From: Poa pratensis
Lineage: Eukaryota; Streptophyta; Magnoliopsida; Poales; Poaceae
Assembly: GCA_947311845.1 (NCBI GenBank)
Contig: CAMZMU010000069.1
Coordinates: 14,030,891 to 14,094,890, forward strand
Direction: 5' to 3'
DNA length: 64,000 nt
Under the pieces are notes generated by a model. That model saw only the letters and a program-made list of their open reading frames with translations, did not search any database and was not told the origin of the DNA. Of the stretch, positions 9,691-21,469 are shown piece by piece. Both the position numbers and the translations under genes were made by a program. The first letter of the stretch is position 1. The number at the start of each line of letters is the position of its first letter.

Positions 9691-11563
9691 TGTGCCCCTT
9701 AGCTTTGGAACTTAGCGGGTAGTTGCGGTGTCTCAAGTGAAACTCGTTTCGTACAAGAAGTAAACCTAGCCATCAGGAAATAGCCTGGCCTAGTGTTGAG
9801 ATTGGTGGTGCCATGGACCAGGGGACCAACGAAGTTCCTTCGCTTCGCCAGCCACTCACCGTCTGCACTCTGCAGGACATATACGGATTAAAAAGTTGAA
9901 GGCACCACCTATCACGTATCAGGATGGACTTGGTCCTCCAATGAGGTTTCCATGATGCTGAGCTTTGTCTTCAAAAAGCTGCATGAGCAGCTTCAAAAGC
10001 TTTATAATTGCACCTAGAGAAGCGTGTAAATAAAATATTAACTTCCACACAAAAAACATGTGCGTTGCTACGAGATAAAAATTTAAGACGTCGAGTAAGG
10101 TTTATTTTGCCATTAGACATAACCTTGTGCAGTTTTTTTTTTTGGAAAAGTGGGGCAAAAGCTTTGCCCCTTATATTAATTAAGGAGAAGATTGCAAGAA
10201 GCAAGTTTGTGCAGTTTTTACGTAGTCACTCTCTCAAACTATCATCATGTATCTACTTTTGTCCGCCTTCCTATCAGAGACAATACTTTGTTGGCTTCAT
10301 TTCTCCTGGTCACACCGTCACACAATGAGCGCTACTGCTACTGTCTTGGATCTCAAACTATCGGGTGCTCCAAATTATGCACCTAGTGCAAACATAGTTG
10401 TGTTACATTGTGTGCTCCAGATTTAATATCTACATTTTTTTGCGGGGAAACACGATATTCCTAACAAAGCAGACATTTCCTTTCATTTCCCCACATAAGT
10501 ATTATAGAGATAAGACATGTATATGTTGCTAAACTGGTAAGGCAAGCAGCAGAATAAATTGGTACATACTTTGGGAAATGAGTATCGTTACTGCTAATTA
10601 TGAGTTATTGTATGTTTTTTCTGTTAAAGGTCTACAACCGCGTAGCTAAACTCATCTACATCATGTCATAAGACAACAAACAAAGATACAATAACCATGC
10701 TCATGTGTATCAAAAGATTTTACCATATCGGCAGATCAGCGAGTAGTATGACAATAAGCACCGGAAGATACCACAATAAGCAAGTTGTATTCATGGCAGC
10801 TTAAGGCTGCAGTAGTTCCGCAAAAAAAAAAATCAAAGACCTAAAAGCAGATTATCAATAATTTACATAACTGATTTGTGTCTTAGAGATATCTTAATTT
10901 GCATTTTATAGCACTGCAGATCAACGCAGCATTTTTAATGCTTGCTTAAGGAAACACCACGAATTCTAAGTGAAAATGATAGATAAATCTTACCTTCAAA
11001 AATGGTTTCCACAAATAACTGTCAGACTGAATCCATGCAATCGTAATTTGTTTTCTCCACCAGAATTTTTGAATGCGTCCGCTCCTTCAGAAATAATTAA
11101 TAGCTCTTCATCCTGTTAATCTGATTTGACAATATAATTAATGAATAAATCAAATGCATTAGTAAGCCAACCAAGGCAACAACATTTTCAAGAGACAGGG
11201 GGCATGTACCCGATCAAACAGAGGACATGTTACATCAGCCGTAACATTGCAACAGTGGCTAGAAATTATTTGCTGGTTTGAAAGTGCTTTTCTCATAGGA
11301 TTTTTACACCCGCAGCTAAGGTGCCACGGTGACAAGCGCGACAAAGTGCCCTGCGGCAGCAATGGTGTTGGATTTACGGACTAACTGCAACTCAGCCAAA
11401 AAAAAACAACATGAACAGGGTCACACTAAAACTGATGCAAAGTATAAAAGGGCCGTCGCGACAGAGAGAAGATTGTTTTATGAACCATTTTAGATATCCT
11501 TAAGCTCCTCACGACACCCGACACAACCACAGACTAGCGACGAGGGATGATTTACATGGTTTT
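9691..11563. other. AT-rich intergenic DNA with one small retroposon
   Basis: Apart from the short retroposon at 10138-10206 I see no supported gene. 11159-11362 on the minus strand is a Cys/His-containing open frame without a recognised domain and with no splice context I trust. 10440-10860 has several A/T runs. Confidence 0.4.
10138..10206 (-). mobile_element. Short poly(A) retroposon tail with terminal hairpin
   Basis: On the minus strand this reads as AT-rich sequence, the hairpin GGGGCAAA-loop-TTTGCCCC (10152-10170 on the plus strand), then an A-run. It is flanked by a 13-bp direct repeat TTGTGCAGTTTTT at 10125-10137 and 10207-10219, the hallmark of target-primed reverse transcription. 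Only about 70 bp is present, so it is a strongly 5'-truncated LINE or SINE. The same hairpin type appears near 26100 and 42315. Confidence 0.7.
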
Positions 11564-11591
11564 GCTAATTCTCAATCGATTGAGAATTAGC
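11564..11591. repeat. 28-bp perfect palindrome
   Basis: The 28 bases are exactly their own reverse complement, with centre ATCGAT and arms GCTAATTCTCA. A related hairpin with the same TTCTCAATCGA core occurs at 11970-12003. The two bracket a GC-rich block of about 350 bp. Confidence 0.85.
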
Positions 11592-12003
11592 TTAGCGCTC
11601 AATCGATTCATCCATCCTTCCTCCTGCGCATCACGATTCATGCTAGCCGAAGGTCCTTCTTCTTCCTCGTGATGGCGGCGGGGTCCAGCCGAGCCGGAGC
11701 CACCGGAGTCGCGGCTGGCCGCGGCTGAGGCGGTGGAGACGAGGAGCAAACTTAACTTGGGGGGTGTGGGGGTGCAGGTTCGCCGGCGCCGGAGAAGAAG
11801 GGCGGGGGTTAGAGGGATGGCTGGGGCGGGGACGGACCGGCGGAGGAGGAGATCGGGGCGGCAAGGTGTCGCGGCAGCGCGCCGGCCGCGGGCGGGGAGG
11901 TCGGCGGTTCGGCCGTCGGTGGCTGCGGGGGAGGGAAGTTGCCGGAGTTGAGGAAGAAAGGATGACCTAATTCGATTGAGAAATTGCTAATTCTCAATCG
12001 AAT
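11592..12003. other. GC-rich block bounded by palindromic motifs
   Basis: 11640-11960 is very GC-rich, with CGG/GGC runs and several open frames on both strands. Their composition (Arg/Gly/Pro) is what random GC-rich DNA gives. The right border (11970-12003) is a hairpin with arms TTCGATTGAGAA and TTCTCAATCGAA, sharing its core with the palindrome at 11564-11591. This may be a small transposon with a captured CpG-rich fragment, or a leftover gene leader. No conserved protein is visible. Confidence 0.4.
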
Positions 12004-12390
12004 GAGAGTTAGAGAGACCCCGATTCAAAGCCTACGGAATCGGGAACAAGTTGGCGTCGGACGTGGTGACGACGAGGACGTCCGGCGCTAGCTGCAGACG
12101 AACGCCGCCGCACGCTAACGACGTCGCGACCTGCCTGTACAGCCGGAGCCCGCCGGACGAAGACAGACGGGCTCGCGCGGTGAGCAGTGAGCTACTTGAA
12201 TTGCTCCTTATGCCGATCCGATCAGATCACGCAACGGAGAACGGCGTCACGCTGACGGCCCGGAGCATATCATGAGGGTATCACATCAGGATGGCCGAAA
12301 CTGCAACATGCATCTGTCCTAGTCAGCTAGTCTACTGAAAGATACTACCAGGCCGCGCACAAAAGCAATACCCCACGACGGTCGACGGTG
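12004..12390. promoter_or_regulatory. 5' flank of the dioxygenase gene
   Basis: This stretch holds no convincing gene. It is moderately GC-rich and should contain the promoter and leader of the dioxygenase. I see no clear TATA box at a fixed distance from the ATG. Confidence 0.3.
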
Positions 12391-14231
12391 ATGAGTGCAG
12401 CTATGGAAAGCACGGAAGGTGGGAAACCGGCGACGACGGTGCAGGACCTGGCCGGCGGCCTTGGCGCGACCGACGTGCCGTCCAGGTTCGTCGCGCGCGG
12501 AAGCCACGCCTTGGACCAGCAGACGGCCGCGGCGCCGGTCCCTGTCATCGACCTCGCCTGCCTTTTCCAGCCGGACGGCGCGGCCAGCGGCGAGGCCGCG
12601 AAGCTCCGGCTGGCGCTAGAATCCTGGGGCCTCTTCCTGGTAACGTTCTCGACCCGCACTCCACCGTTTTGTCCTAAGATTGATAAGGCATGCCAAGCGT
12701 ATTTGAGCGTATCATGTCGTGCCCGGCAGGTCACGAACCACGGCGTGGACGCCGCCGTGATGGACGGCATGATGGTCGCGTCGAGGGAGTTCTTCCGGCG
12801 GCCGGCCGAGGAGAAACAGATGTATAGCAACCTGATCGGCGGCGAGCGGTTCCAGCTCGAGGGGTACGGGACCGACCGGGTGATCTCGCCGGAGCAGGTC
12901 CTGGACTGGTCCGACCGCCTCTACCTCAAGGTGGAGCCGGAGGACGAGCGGCGCCTCACACTCTGGCCAGCGCATCCCCAAAACTTCAGGTATGCACATC
13001 TACCACAAAACTTGGATCGTGCACGTGCGGTCCACACAACTTAGCAAACCAACTCCAAATGGAAATCAAAAATAAAACTTCAGGCAATATTGCATCGACT
13101 GAATTTTGATGGAAATCAAAATAAAAAACTTCTTTGCAGTATCATCAAGGCAATGCTCCAAGTGGTTTTGAATTTTGATGTCGGAAACATCTGGCCACGG
13201 CTGAAATAATTGGATTTTAGTAATTTTTATTTGCATTTCGGTTGAAGGCCAAATTTTCACTTGTGTTTGTAGAGCTCCTACCCTGTTAAAAAAAGTCACT
13301 TGAAAAGAGACTAAATTCCAACCAAAGCTATATGAATTTGGATAAAATGATTAAAATATATTTGAATTCGTGGGTACTACGAAAATATCTTAACTGAAAA
13401 GCAAATATTTCAATATCTACTCAAATGGTTTATACATAATTAATGTAATTCCAGTGAAAGTTAGAGCCACTCTGCATAGCTTGAGCGAGATTTGTTGAAG
13501 AAACATCAATCCATTTATCGTTCGAATTTTTGCAGGGACTTTCTCCACGAGTTCACCACGAAATGTAGGGGAGTGAAGGACGGTCTGCTGCGGGCAATGG
13601 CTAAGCTGCTGGAGCTCGACGACGACTACTTCGTCGACCAGATTGGAGACAAAGCTGACACCTACGCTAGATTCAGCTACTACCCGGAGTGTCCGAAGCC
13701 CGAGCTCGTGTTCGGCCTCAAGCCCCACTCTGACGGAACTATTCTTTCCGTTCTCATGGTCGATGAAAGCGCCGGTGGGCTACAAGTGCTCAAAGATGGC
13801 GTCTGGCTCGATGTGCCGATTGTGCCTGGCACCCTGCTGGTCAACATAGGGGATCAAACTGAGGTAAAATTTCACATGTTTTCCTTGAAAAATATCGCAT
13901 ACGATTAATTCTCGAACATAAAGTGAGTTATTTTTTTTAATAAAATCCCAAACTCTTGGTTAATCCAACTGAAAGGTTTGTGGCGCAGATTATAAGCAAT
14001 GGAATCTTTAAGAGCCCTGTGCATAGGGTCGTGACGAATGCTAATAGAGAGAGGCTATCAGTGGCCTTTTTCTACTCGGTTGATCCGGAGAGAGAAATCG
14101 AGCCAGCACCTCAGCTGATAGATGAGAAAAGACCAGCATTGTATAGGAAGGTCAAGGTCAAGGATTACATTGCTGGGTTCTTTGGACGCTTTTCTGAAGG
14201 GGCAAGGGCTATCGACACAGTGAAGATATGA
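12391..14231 (+). CDS. 2-oxoglutarate/Fe(II)-dependent dioxygenase (SRG1 / norcoclaurine synthase-like), 4 exons
   Basis: Exons 12391-12639, 12730-12989, 13536-13863 and 13989-14231 join in phase to 1080 nt (359 aa), a normal length for this superfamily. All introns are GT-AG. An N-terminal DIOX_N region (about residues 50-150, with WGLFLVTNHG) is followed by the double-stranded beta-helix oxygenase core. The iron ligands are visible as His234 and Asp236 (KPHSDGT) and His291 (SPVHRV). The 2-oxoglutarate-binding Arg-x-Ser is Arg301/Ser303 (ERLSVAFF). Such enzymes are soluble and hydroxylate or desaturate small metabolites using O2 and 2-oxoglutarate. The substrate cannot be read from sequence, and the similarity to flavonol-synthase/SRG1-type proteins is recall only. 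The ATG at 12391 gives the family-typical N-terminus. No disabling change is seen, so the gene looks functional. Confidence 0.9.
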
Positions 14232-14432
14232 CTGAGTGTACATGGTGGTTTATGCATAAACACGACTTATTTTTTCACTAGTGACTTTGTATTCAGTTTG
14301 TTTCATATCTTGTTACATATTGAGTATTAGCTTTGTATTTATAATCTGTGTCTATATAAATAAAAAACCATGAGTTGGCTCAGATAGTTTGGTCCGAGCC
14401 TTCGAATCCTTATTCTAAACCGTCATAATCAA

Positions 14433-14928
14433 ATGGTTGTGGATGCTGCCTACAACCAAGTTAATAATGAAGCTTCTTCAGGTCTGGTTATCCGGGACAG
14501 CGCTGGGGCTTTGATCCGGGCGCAAGCAATTTGGTACGATCACGCAGCTAGAGCACTCATAGTGGAGGCTAAAGCACTTCGTGATGGTGTTCGACTGGCA
14601 GTTAACATGGGAAGTCAGAAGGTTTGCATGGAAACAGACTCACTTGAGCTTGTTAATTTGTGGAAGGAAATAGTAGATCTATCATTACTAGCATATGTCA
14701 GGAAATTAGCGAGTTTAGTGGGGGGTTTTCTAGCTTTGACATTACTCATTGCAGTCCACTGGCCAATCAGGCAGCTCATTCTTGTGCTCAAAAAGCTAGT
14801 TCAGTTAGGAGAAGGTGTTTGTGGGTTAATTATTTATACCCCATCCTTCCTCGAAGGCATCCTTGTTAAGAATCGTAAACCTGTTAAGTAATCAATAAAG
14901 CACCCTTAATCGCAACAAAAAAAAAAGT
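14433..14928 (+). pseudogene. LINE 3' end with RNase H-like domain, frameshifted
   Basis: The frame from 14433 encodes an RNase H-like segment of the type found at the C-terminus of plant LINE polyproteins (VDAAYN..., GLVIRDSAG, EAKALRDGVRLA, CMETDSLELV). Around 14660-14700 the similarity jumps to another frame that continues through CSPLANQAAHSCAQKAS to about 14869, so there is at least one indel. An AATAAA-like signal (14892-14897) and an A-run (14919-14928) follow, giving a typical LINE 3' terminus. The copy is 5'-truncated and non-functional. I could not identify a target-site duplication with confidence. Confidence 0.75.
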
Positions 14929-15030
14929 TCCAAGGCGAAGGACCCCGGTAGCCACGCGCCCAGCGTGAACTCTTTTTTCGCGGGTAATCCACGCGTGAAC
15001 TTGACGCTAGTGGCAGTAGTGTCAAGTCGT

Positions 15031-15373
15031 GAGTAAATGGCACTGGCGGTCACACAACTCGTCTGCTGTGCACTTAAGTCACATAACTGGAGAACATGAT
15101 TTTTTTAGTCACACAACTGGACTTTTGGTGTACGCAGGTCACAAACCCCACATGTCAGTCCGTTTTTTGTGAAATGTCAAAAAATACAGGGGGTTTTCTG
15201 CAAAATTACGTGTCCACGTCAGCACTCCTGCAACGGAAAACAGACTGACATGTGGGGTTTGTGACCTGCGTGCATCAAAAGTCTAATTGTGTGACCAAAA
15301 AATCAAGTTCTCCAGTTGTGTGACTTAAGTGCACATAACGGACGAGTTGTGTGACCGCTAGTGCCATTTACTC
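15031..15373. mobile_element. MITE with long terminal inverted repeats
   Basis: The first 33 bases (GAGTAAATGGCACTGGCGGT...) match the reverse complement of the last 33 with one visible difference. The inner arms remain complementary for most of their length, with a short non-paired centre around 15170-15225. The 8-bp sequence CAAGTCGT lies directly left (15023-15030) and two bases right of the end (15376-15383), a probable target duplication. No coding capacity. The superfamily (hAT or Mutator) is not settled by these data. Confidence 0.85.
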
Positions 15374-15517
15374 GCCAAGTCGTTGCTTTTGGAGCAGCCT
15401 GGACGATCCCCAACCTCATCGTTAATTAACGGAAAGAGGCCCTATCATCACAGGCAGGACAAATGCCATTCTTGCTCAATTCTGTGATTAACAAAGGGAA
15501 GTGCTATTTAACTCTTC

Positions 15518-15525
15518 TATAAATG
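15518..15525 (+). promoter_or_regulatory. Putative TATA box of the receptor-kinase gene
   Basis: CTATAAAT lies 30-40 bases before a C/T- and GC-richer stretch that reads like a leader exon ending at a donor at 15755/15756. This is inference from position only. An ACACGTGG G-box-like element follows at 15528-15535. Confidence 0.4.
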
Positions 15526-15549
15526 AGACACGTGGTACCTGTAAAATAA

Positions 15550-15755
15550 AACTGCCGCGTCTCTGTCTCCCACGCCCACTCACTCCGGCAACTACCACCG
15601 CTATAGAGAGGCCGGCACCCCGAACTCTCCTGCCTCTCCCATGCTAGTGCCAGCGCCACCACCTCTCTCGCCATGGATGCTCAGACTCACTAGCTAGCAG
15701 CTAGTCTCCATTCCCCAGGATCGGAGCCTCATCTGCCTGCCACCGGCCGCTGCTG
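15550..15755 (+). other. Inferred 5' leader exon with two overlapping uORFs
   Basis: The stretch is leader-like and ends GCTGCTG|GTACGC, a usable donor. The only suitable acceptor before the receptor-kinase ATG is TTTTCAG at 21737-21743. Within it are two short upstream frames: ATG at 15641 to TAG at 15697 (18 codons), and ATG at 15673 in a strong GCCATGG context to TAG at 15693 (six codons, MDAQTH). If the exon is real these would precede the main frame on the mature mRNA. No transcript data are available here. Confidence 0.45.
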
Positions 15756-16428
15756 GTACGCGCTTCTAATCTATCACTCGCTCCCCTGTGCTAGCCGTTC
15801 ATTTCTTTATATGGAATAGTGGAACCGCCGATGCTTTTGGCTTCTCCTCCCGCGGATGCCTGAAAATCTGAAATCTATGTAGGATCCTTTTGTTTCCACA
15901 TCGTTTGCTTGCATTTTAGTTAGAACCTGCTGCCCGTCCATGGGGGGAGCAAGCCTGATGCTTCCGATCCACCATTCGGGGGAAATTAGTGAAAACCAGG
16001 GTTGACAAAACTGGATGGGCTCTCTGCATTTGGCGCCTTGCGTTTTGCTTCTCTGGTGCATGACTAAACTATGAATTAGTCTTCCCTATTGATGGCGATT
16101 AGTCCTCTGACTTCACATGTTCACTCGATTATCATTCAAGTTGCCGAATGTTCCGCGCACGTGCTTGCTAAACTACACAAGTTGAAATAGTCGTGTCTGT
16201 ATGTTATCCAGTTCTAGTGCTTACCATTCAGAATACTCCAGTACTCCTACGCATTGTGTCGTTGTAACCGGGGCCACCGAAATGAGAATGTCTGCCACTT
16301 AGATTAAGACCAAATAGGGTCTTTAAGTTTTCACACCCTCCTCTAGTCTCGTTTCTCTAGTAAAAATGGCCATACTTTTTGCAGTATTTAGACTCAAAAG
16401 ACAAGGAAGGGTCATAAACCGTAAAAAC
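15756..16428 (+). other. Leader intron of the receptor kinase, part before the Copia insertion
   Basis: This is T-rich, non-coding sequence after the inferred donor, with no open gene. It ends at AAAAC (16424-16428), the left target duplication of the Copia element. The intron resumes at 21555 and ends at 21743. Without the insertion and one copy of its duplication it would be only about 860 bp. Confidence 0.45.
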
Positions 16429-16513
16429 TGTTAGGAATGAGCAACTGTATTCCAATGGGGCCAAAGGCCAGTACATATACATGTGGTGAACAGTAACATA
16501 TACACATCTAACA
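16429..16513 (-). repeat. 3' LTR (85 bp) of the Copia element
   Basis: On the plus strand it begins TGTTAGGAATGAG and ends ACACATCTAACA. It is identical to 21470-21554. The adjoining CACCCCCCTCAAACTC is the polypurine tract read on the other strand. Confidence 0.95.
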
Positions 16514-16525
16514 CCCCCCTCAAAC

Positions 16526-19500
16526 TCATGGTGGATCAACAACACTGAGTTTGGAGAGAAAGAACCCATGCTGCGCTCGAGTCTGTGCCTTCGTGAAGAA
16601 ATCCGCCAGCTGTAACTCAGAGGGCACATAGTGAAGAGCAAGAAGCTGGTCCTGCACAGCAGCACGCACAAAGGAGGCATCGACACCGATGTGCTTGGTG
16701 AGCTCATGCTTCACCGGGTCACGCGCAATGCTGATAGCACCTGTACTGTCTGACAATAGAGGAGTCGGTGCAGCAGCAGTAACACCAAAATCCTCTAGTA
16801 ACCATCGCAACCAGGTCACCTCAGCCGTCAACATAGCCATCGCTCGCAACTCAGCCTCTGCACTAGAGCGGGAACTGCAGTCTGCTTCTTCGTCTTCCAG
16901 GCAATGAGAGATCCTCCAAGAAAAACACAATAGGCAGACAGCGAGCGGCGATCAGAAGGATCACTAGCCCACGTAGCATCAGAGTAGGCCTGGAGCTGGA
17001 GAGAGCTGGAGCGAGGAAAGAAAAGGCGACGGGAGATCGTGCCACGAAGATATCGGAGAACACGAAGGAGGTGACTATAGTGGACAGAGCTGGGAGCTGA
17101 AACGAACTGACTCAGAATGTGGACAGGATATGATATATCTGGACGAGTGACAGCTAGGTAGACAAGGCTCCCAACAAGGTGGCGATAGCGTGTGGGGTCT
17201 GTGAGGGGATCACCATCAGTAGCACGAAGCTGAACATTGAGCTCCATAGGAGTCTCAGCAGTGCGCTCATCACCAAGAGCGGCACGAGCAAGAAGATCCT
17301 GAATATATTTTTCTTGGGAGATGAAGAAGCCATCAGAAGTCGAAGAGACCTCAATCCCAAGAAAATAGCGAAGAGGACCAAGATCAGACATCAGGAACTG
17401 CTCACGGAGGCGGGCCTTAACAAAGGCAATATACTCAGGGTCGTCGCCAGTAATGATCATGTCATCAACATATAAGAGGAGGAGCGTCCGACCACGAGGT
17501 GAGGTGTGGACAAACAGCGCGGGGTCATGGTCGCTAGGCGAGAAACCAGCGGCAGTCACCACAGAGGCGAAACGCTCAAACCAGGCGCGAGGGGCTTGTT
17601 TAAGGCCATAGAGGGAGCGCCGAAGACGGCAGACCATACCATCAGGAACAGAGTACCCCGGTGGTGGCTGCATATAAACCTCCTCACGCAACTCACCATT
17701 GAGAAAAGCATTCTGGACGTCAAGCTGAGACACAGACCAATGACGAACAGAAGCCACAGCGAGAAGAGTGCGAACAGTGGTCATGTGAGCGACGGGAGCG
17801 AACGTCTCATCATAATCGCGGCCGTGCTCCTGCTGAAAGCCACGAGCCACAAGCCGAGCTTTGTAACGCTCGAGAGAACCATCGGAGCGAGTCTTGATCT
17901 TATAGACCCACTTGCATGTGATGGGACGAACACCAGGAGGAGGGGAAACGAGATCCCACGTGCCAGTGCGCTCAAGTGCAGCAATCTCCTCAGCCATCGC
18001 AAGCTGCCATTCAGACTGAGCCATGGCATCCCGATAGGAAGAGGGCTCAACAACAGCCGAAAGACCAAACTGGGAAGGAGAATAGCGATCAGGAGACCGT
18101 AACGAAGGCCGAGACCGAAGGTTATGAACCGGTGTACACGGGGAAGGTGGCGCTCCGGAAGTAGAGGGCATGTCAGAGGGATCATCCTCAACACGAGGGC
18201 GACGAGTGTAGTGGAGAGGAAAGGGAGAGAGGGTAGGATGCACTGGAGAGGGAGGTGGCGAGGGAGGAGAAGATGATGGTGTCGGCGGTGTATCGGGAAC
18301 AGTGGGACTCGGCGGAGGTGGAGGTGGAGGAGGAACATGAGGCACGGAGGGAGATGTGTCGGGAAGTATAAGAAAGGAGATATCCTCAACCGAAAAGGTC
18401 GAGGCAGTAGGACGCGGATAGTACGAACGAGACTCATCAAAGGTGACATCACGGGAAATACGGAGCCGACGAGTAACAGGATCCCAACATCGATAGCCCT
18501 TGTGCTCATCACTATAGCCAAGAAAGACACACTCAACCGACTGAGCGGTCAATTTGGTGCGTTCGCGGGGAGCTAAGAGAACATAGCACACACACCCAAA
18601 CATGCGAAGAGATGAGTAGTCAGGAGAACGACCCGAGAGACGCTCCATGGGGATACCACCCTGCAAGGCAGCCGAAGGCTGGATGTTGATAAGATAGGTG
18701 GATGCGGAAACAGCCTCAGCCCAAAAGTGGGGAGGAAGAGAGGCAGCGATCATCATCGCACGAGCCGTCTCAAGGAGGTGGCGATGCTTGCGCTCAGCAA
18801 CGCCATTCTGAGCATGGGCACCAGGACAAGAGAACTGGGCAAGAGTACCCTCCTGAGCAAGAAAACCACGCAACATCTGGGAGATATACTCACCAGCCGA
18901 GTCAGCACGAAAAACACGAATGGGCGTGGAAAACTGGGTGTGTACCATGGCAGCAAATCGCTTGTATATAGGGAGAACCTCGCTGCGAGATTTCATAAAA
19001 TAGAGCCAAGTGTAGCGAGAGAAGTCATCAATAAAAAGAACATAGTAGCGATGACCACCTTTCGAATCGAAGGGAGCAGGACCCCATACATCAGAATGCA
19101 CTAAGTCGAAAGGACGCTGAGAGACTGACTCACTCGTAGGATAAGGTAATTGAGTCTGTTTGCCAAGTCTACAACCATTACAATGTAAAGATACATCGCC
19201 AGAGACAGACCCTAAGACACCTTGATGCACTAGCGAGGACAAGCGAGAGCCACATATATGACCAAGTCGATGATGCCACTGTTGGAAGGACGCAGAGGAG
19301 GAGGCAGCAAGAGCATGCGAACTGGCGGGTGTGGTGGCAGCGGAAGGAACACGAAGCCAGTCAACCTCCCAAAGGCCCTGAGCATCATGGCGCCGAGGGC
19401 CAGCTCCAACTAGAGCCTTGGTGCGACGATCCTGAACAGAGCAAGAGTCGGGATCAAGAATGACACGACAACCAGAATCAGCAAGTTGAGCGGCAGAGAA

Positions 19501-20802
19501 AAGATTCATGGTAAGACGAGGAACATGAGAAACACCAGGAACAGAGAAGGACGGAGTAGAAAGAGTGCCACGACTAGCAACAGGAAGCGGTGTGCCGTCG
19601 GCAGTAAGAACATTGACAGGAGAATCAAGAGGTCGAAGAGAAGACAGAGGAGAAGAATCAGAAGACATGTGAAAGGAAGCTCCAGAATCCAGAACCCACG
19701 GAGATGTACCTGACTGAGTAGGCGGTGGTGGCGGAGCAGCAGTAGTGGAAGCAGTCAGGGAGGCAGCAGTGCCTGTCGAGGAAGAACCCGAGGAAGCCAG
19801 TATACGCTTGAGCCGCACAATGTCCTGGTCTGTGAGTGATGCAGTAGAGGAGCGACTCAGGTCACGCTGCTTCTGGTGACAGTCAGACTCTGGGTGACCC
19901 GGCTTCTTGCAGTAGCCACAGAAGGTGTGAGAGCGCCGACCTGATCGTGCATAAGGCGGGCGCCCGCTCACCCCCCTGAGGGAGTGGGGAGCAGCGGTGG
20001 AGCCGGGCAGACGACACAGGAGCCCGGGCAGAGAGCACAGTGGGAACCACAAGCAAACCAGCAGAACGGAGACGTGTCTCCTCAGCTCGAAGCTCTGCAA
20101 GTACCTCTGATATAGGAACACGACGACCACGGGCAAGCAGGTTAGCACGCCGAGGCTCAAACTCTGCACGGAGGCGAGACAGGAACTCATGTACACGCTG
20201 AAACTCCAAATCTGACCTCACTGTCTGACACAGCGACAAGTACCACAAACAACTGTCCTCAGAGAGTCAAGCTGACGCCAGATGGCAGAGCACTGTGTGT
20301 AGAACTCATCAACAGTAGAGTCACCCTGCTGAAGATCATGCTCCTGACGCACTACAGATAGGTAGAGAGCATCACCAGAGGGCTGATAGCGCTGACAAAG
20401 ATAAGTCCACATCGCAGCAGCAGTGCCCAAACCCATAAACTCAGAGGCAAACTGGGGTAGAACACTAGCAGTGAGCACGGCAGCAGCACGAGCATCATCA
20501 TTGCACCACTGAGTGTAAACAGACAGAGCATCCCGATAGATGGAGAGAGACTCGGAGTAATCCGATACCTGCTGGTCATAGGCCTCAACTGCAAGATCAT
20601 CAGCATTCTTGGCGGCATCCCGATCAGCCTGAGAAGCATCAGCAGCAAGAACGGGTGGCACCGGTGGGGTGGGAGCCACAGGAGCAACAGGGCACGGCTG
20701 ACAGGAGACCTCGCCAGAGAGAACACCCCACAGCAGGAGGCCACGCATGTGGATACGCATAAAGCCCACAAAGTCAGCGTAGTTGGTGCCATCAAAGATC
20801 AC
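16526..20802 (-). pseudogene. Copia gag-pol polyprotein, frameshifted
   Basis: Reading from 20802 downward: a gag region (capsid-like, to about 20220) breaks frame, continues in a second frame to near 20000, and breaks again. The main frame, open from 20196, then runs to 16828. It contains a CX2CX4HX4C zinc knuckle ([14 protein letters not shown], about 19880-19921), the protease motif [11 protein letters not shown] (about 19670-19700), the integrase with an HHRLGH pre-integrase segment and [10 protein letters not shown], and reverse transcriptase with NAFLNGEL and the YVDDM active site (about 17460). RNase H begins near 17000 ([10 protein letters not shown]). A third frame change near 16880 moves the rest to the frame ending at 16526. 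All key motifs are otherwise preserved, so the breaks are few and recent-looking. The function in life would be reverse transcription and integration of the element. Confidence 0.9.
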
Positions 20803-20866
20803 AGAGCACGAGGAATAGCAACATAGCCCGAAGAAGACATCACGAGCTTTCTGCTGTTACCGGTTT

Positions 20867-21076
20867 CAGATCCGGTATGAAATCCGGTTTCAGATCCGGT
20901 ATGAAATCCGGAAAATCCGGGCCTGGTACCGGAATCAATCCGGAATGAATTCCGGGTCAGCACCGGGCGAGATCCGGGCGAAACTGAGAGAGTCCAGTAC
21001 CGGTTTTTGGAATCCGGTATGAAATCCGGAAAAATCCGGGCCTGGTACCGGAATCAATCCGGAATGAATTCCGGGA
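20867..21076 (-). repeat. Tandem CCGG-rich repeats in the element leader
   Basis: A unit of about 63 bp (ATCCGGTATGAAATCCGG... ending GAATTCCGGG) occurs at 20894-20956 and 21012-21075, with a shorter repeat of the phrase TTTCAGATCCGGTATGAAAT before it. 21140-21400 carries further CGGCGGCCGG and GCAGCAGGCCG repeats. They lie between the primer site and gag, so they form the untranslated leader of the retroelement RNA. Confidence 0.8.
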
Positions 21077-21469
21077 TCACCACCGGAAGCCCGTCGCGAT
21101 GCTCACCTCGTCTCCGTCGATGGTGAGCAAGCCGGCGGGGCAGCAGCCCGCAGCGGCGGGGCTGGGCGGGGCCGGCGGCCGGGGCGGTGGCGGCCGGAGC
21201 GGCGGCGGCCGGAGAGACGGCAGCAGGCCGTCGGAGGCGGCCGGAGGGCGCCCCGAAGCGGCGGCGGCCGGCGGGCCGGCAGCAGGCCGTGGGGGGGCGG
21301 TGGCGGACGGCGACGGCCGGCAGCAGGCCGTGGGGACGGCGGCGGCGGGGCAGCAGGCCGGCAGGAGGAAGAAGAAGGGCGCAGGTCGGCCGGAGCAGCG
21401 GCGACGACGGCGACAGCACGCGGAGTTGCACGCGCGGGGAGGAGGAGAGCTACCTAAGCTCTGATACCA

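Noticed and set aside
11159..11362. Minus-strand Cys/His-containing frame
   Set aside because: The spacing fits no zinc-binding motif I know, and no exon neighbours with good splice sites were found.
17506..19104. Plus-strand open frames inside the Copia element
   Set aside because: They are antisense shadows of the integrase and reverse transcriptase on the minus strand.
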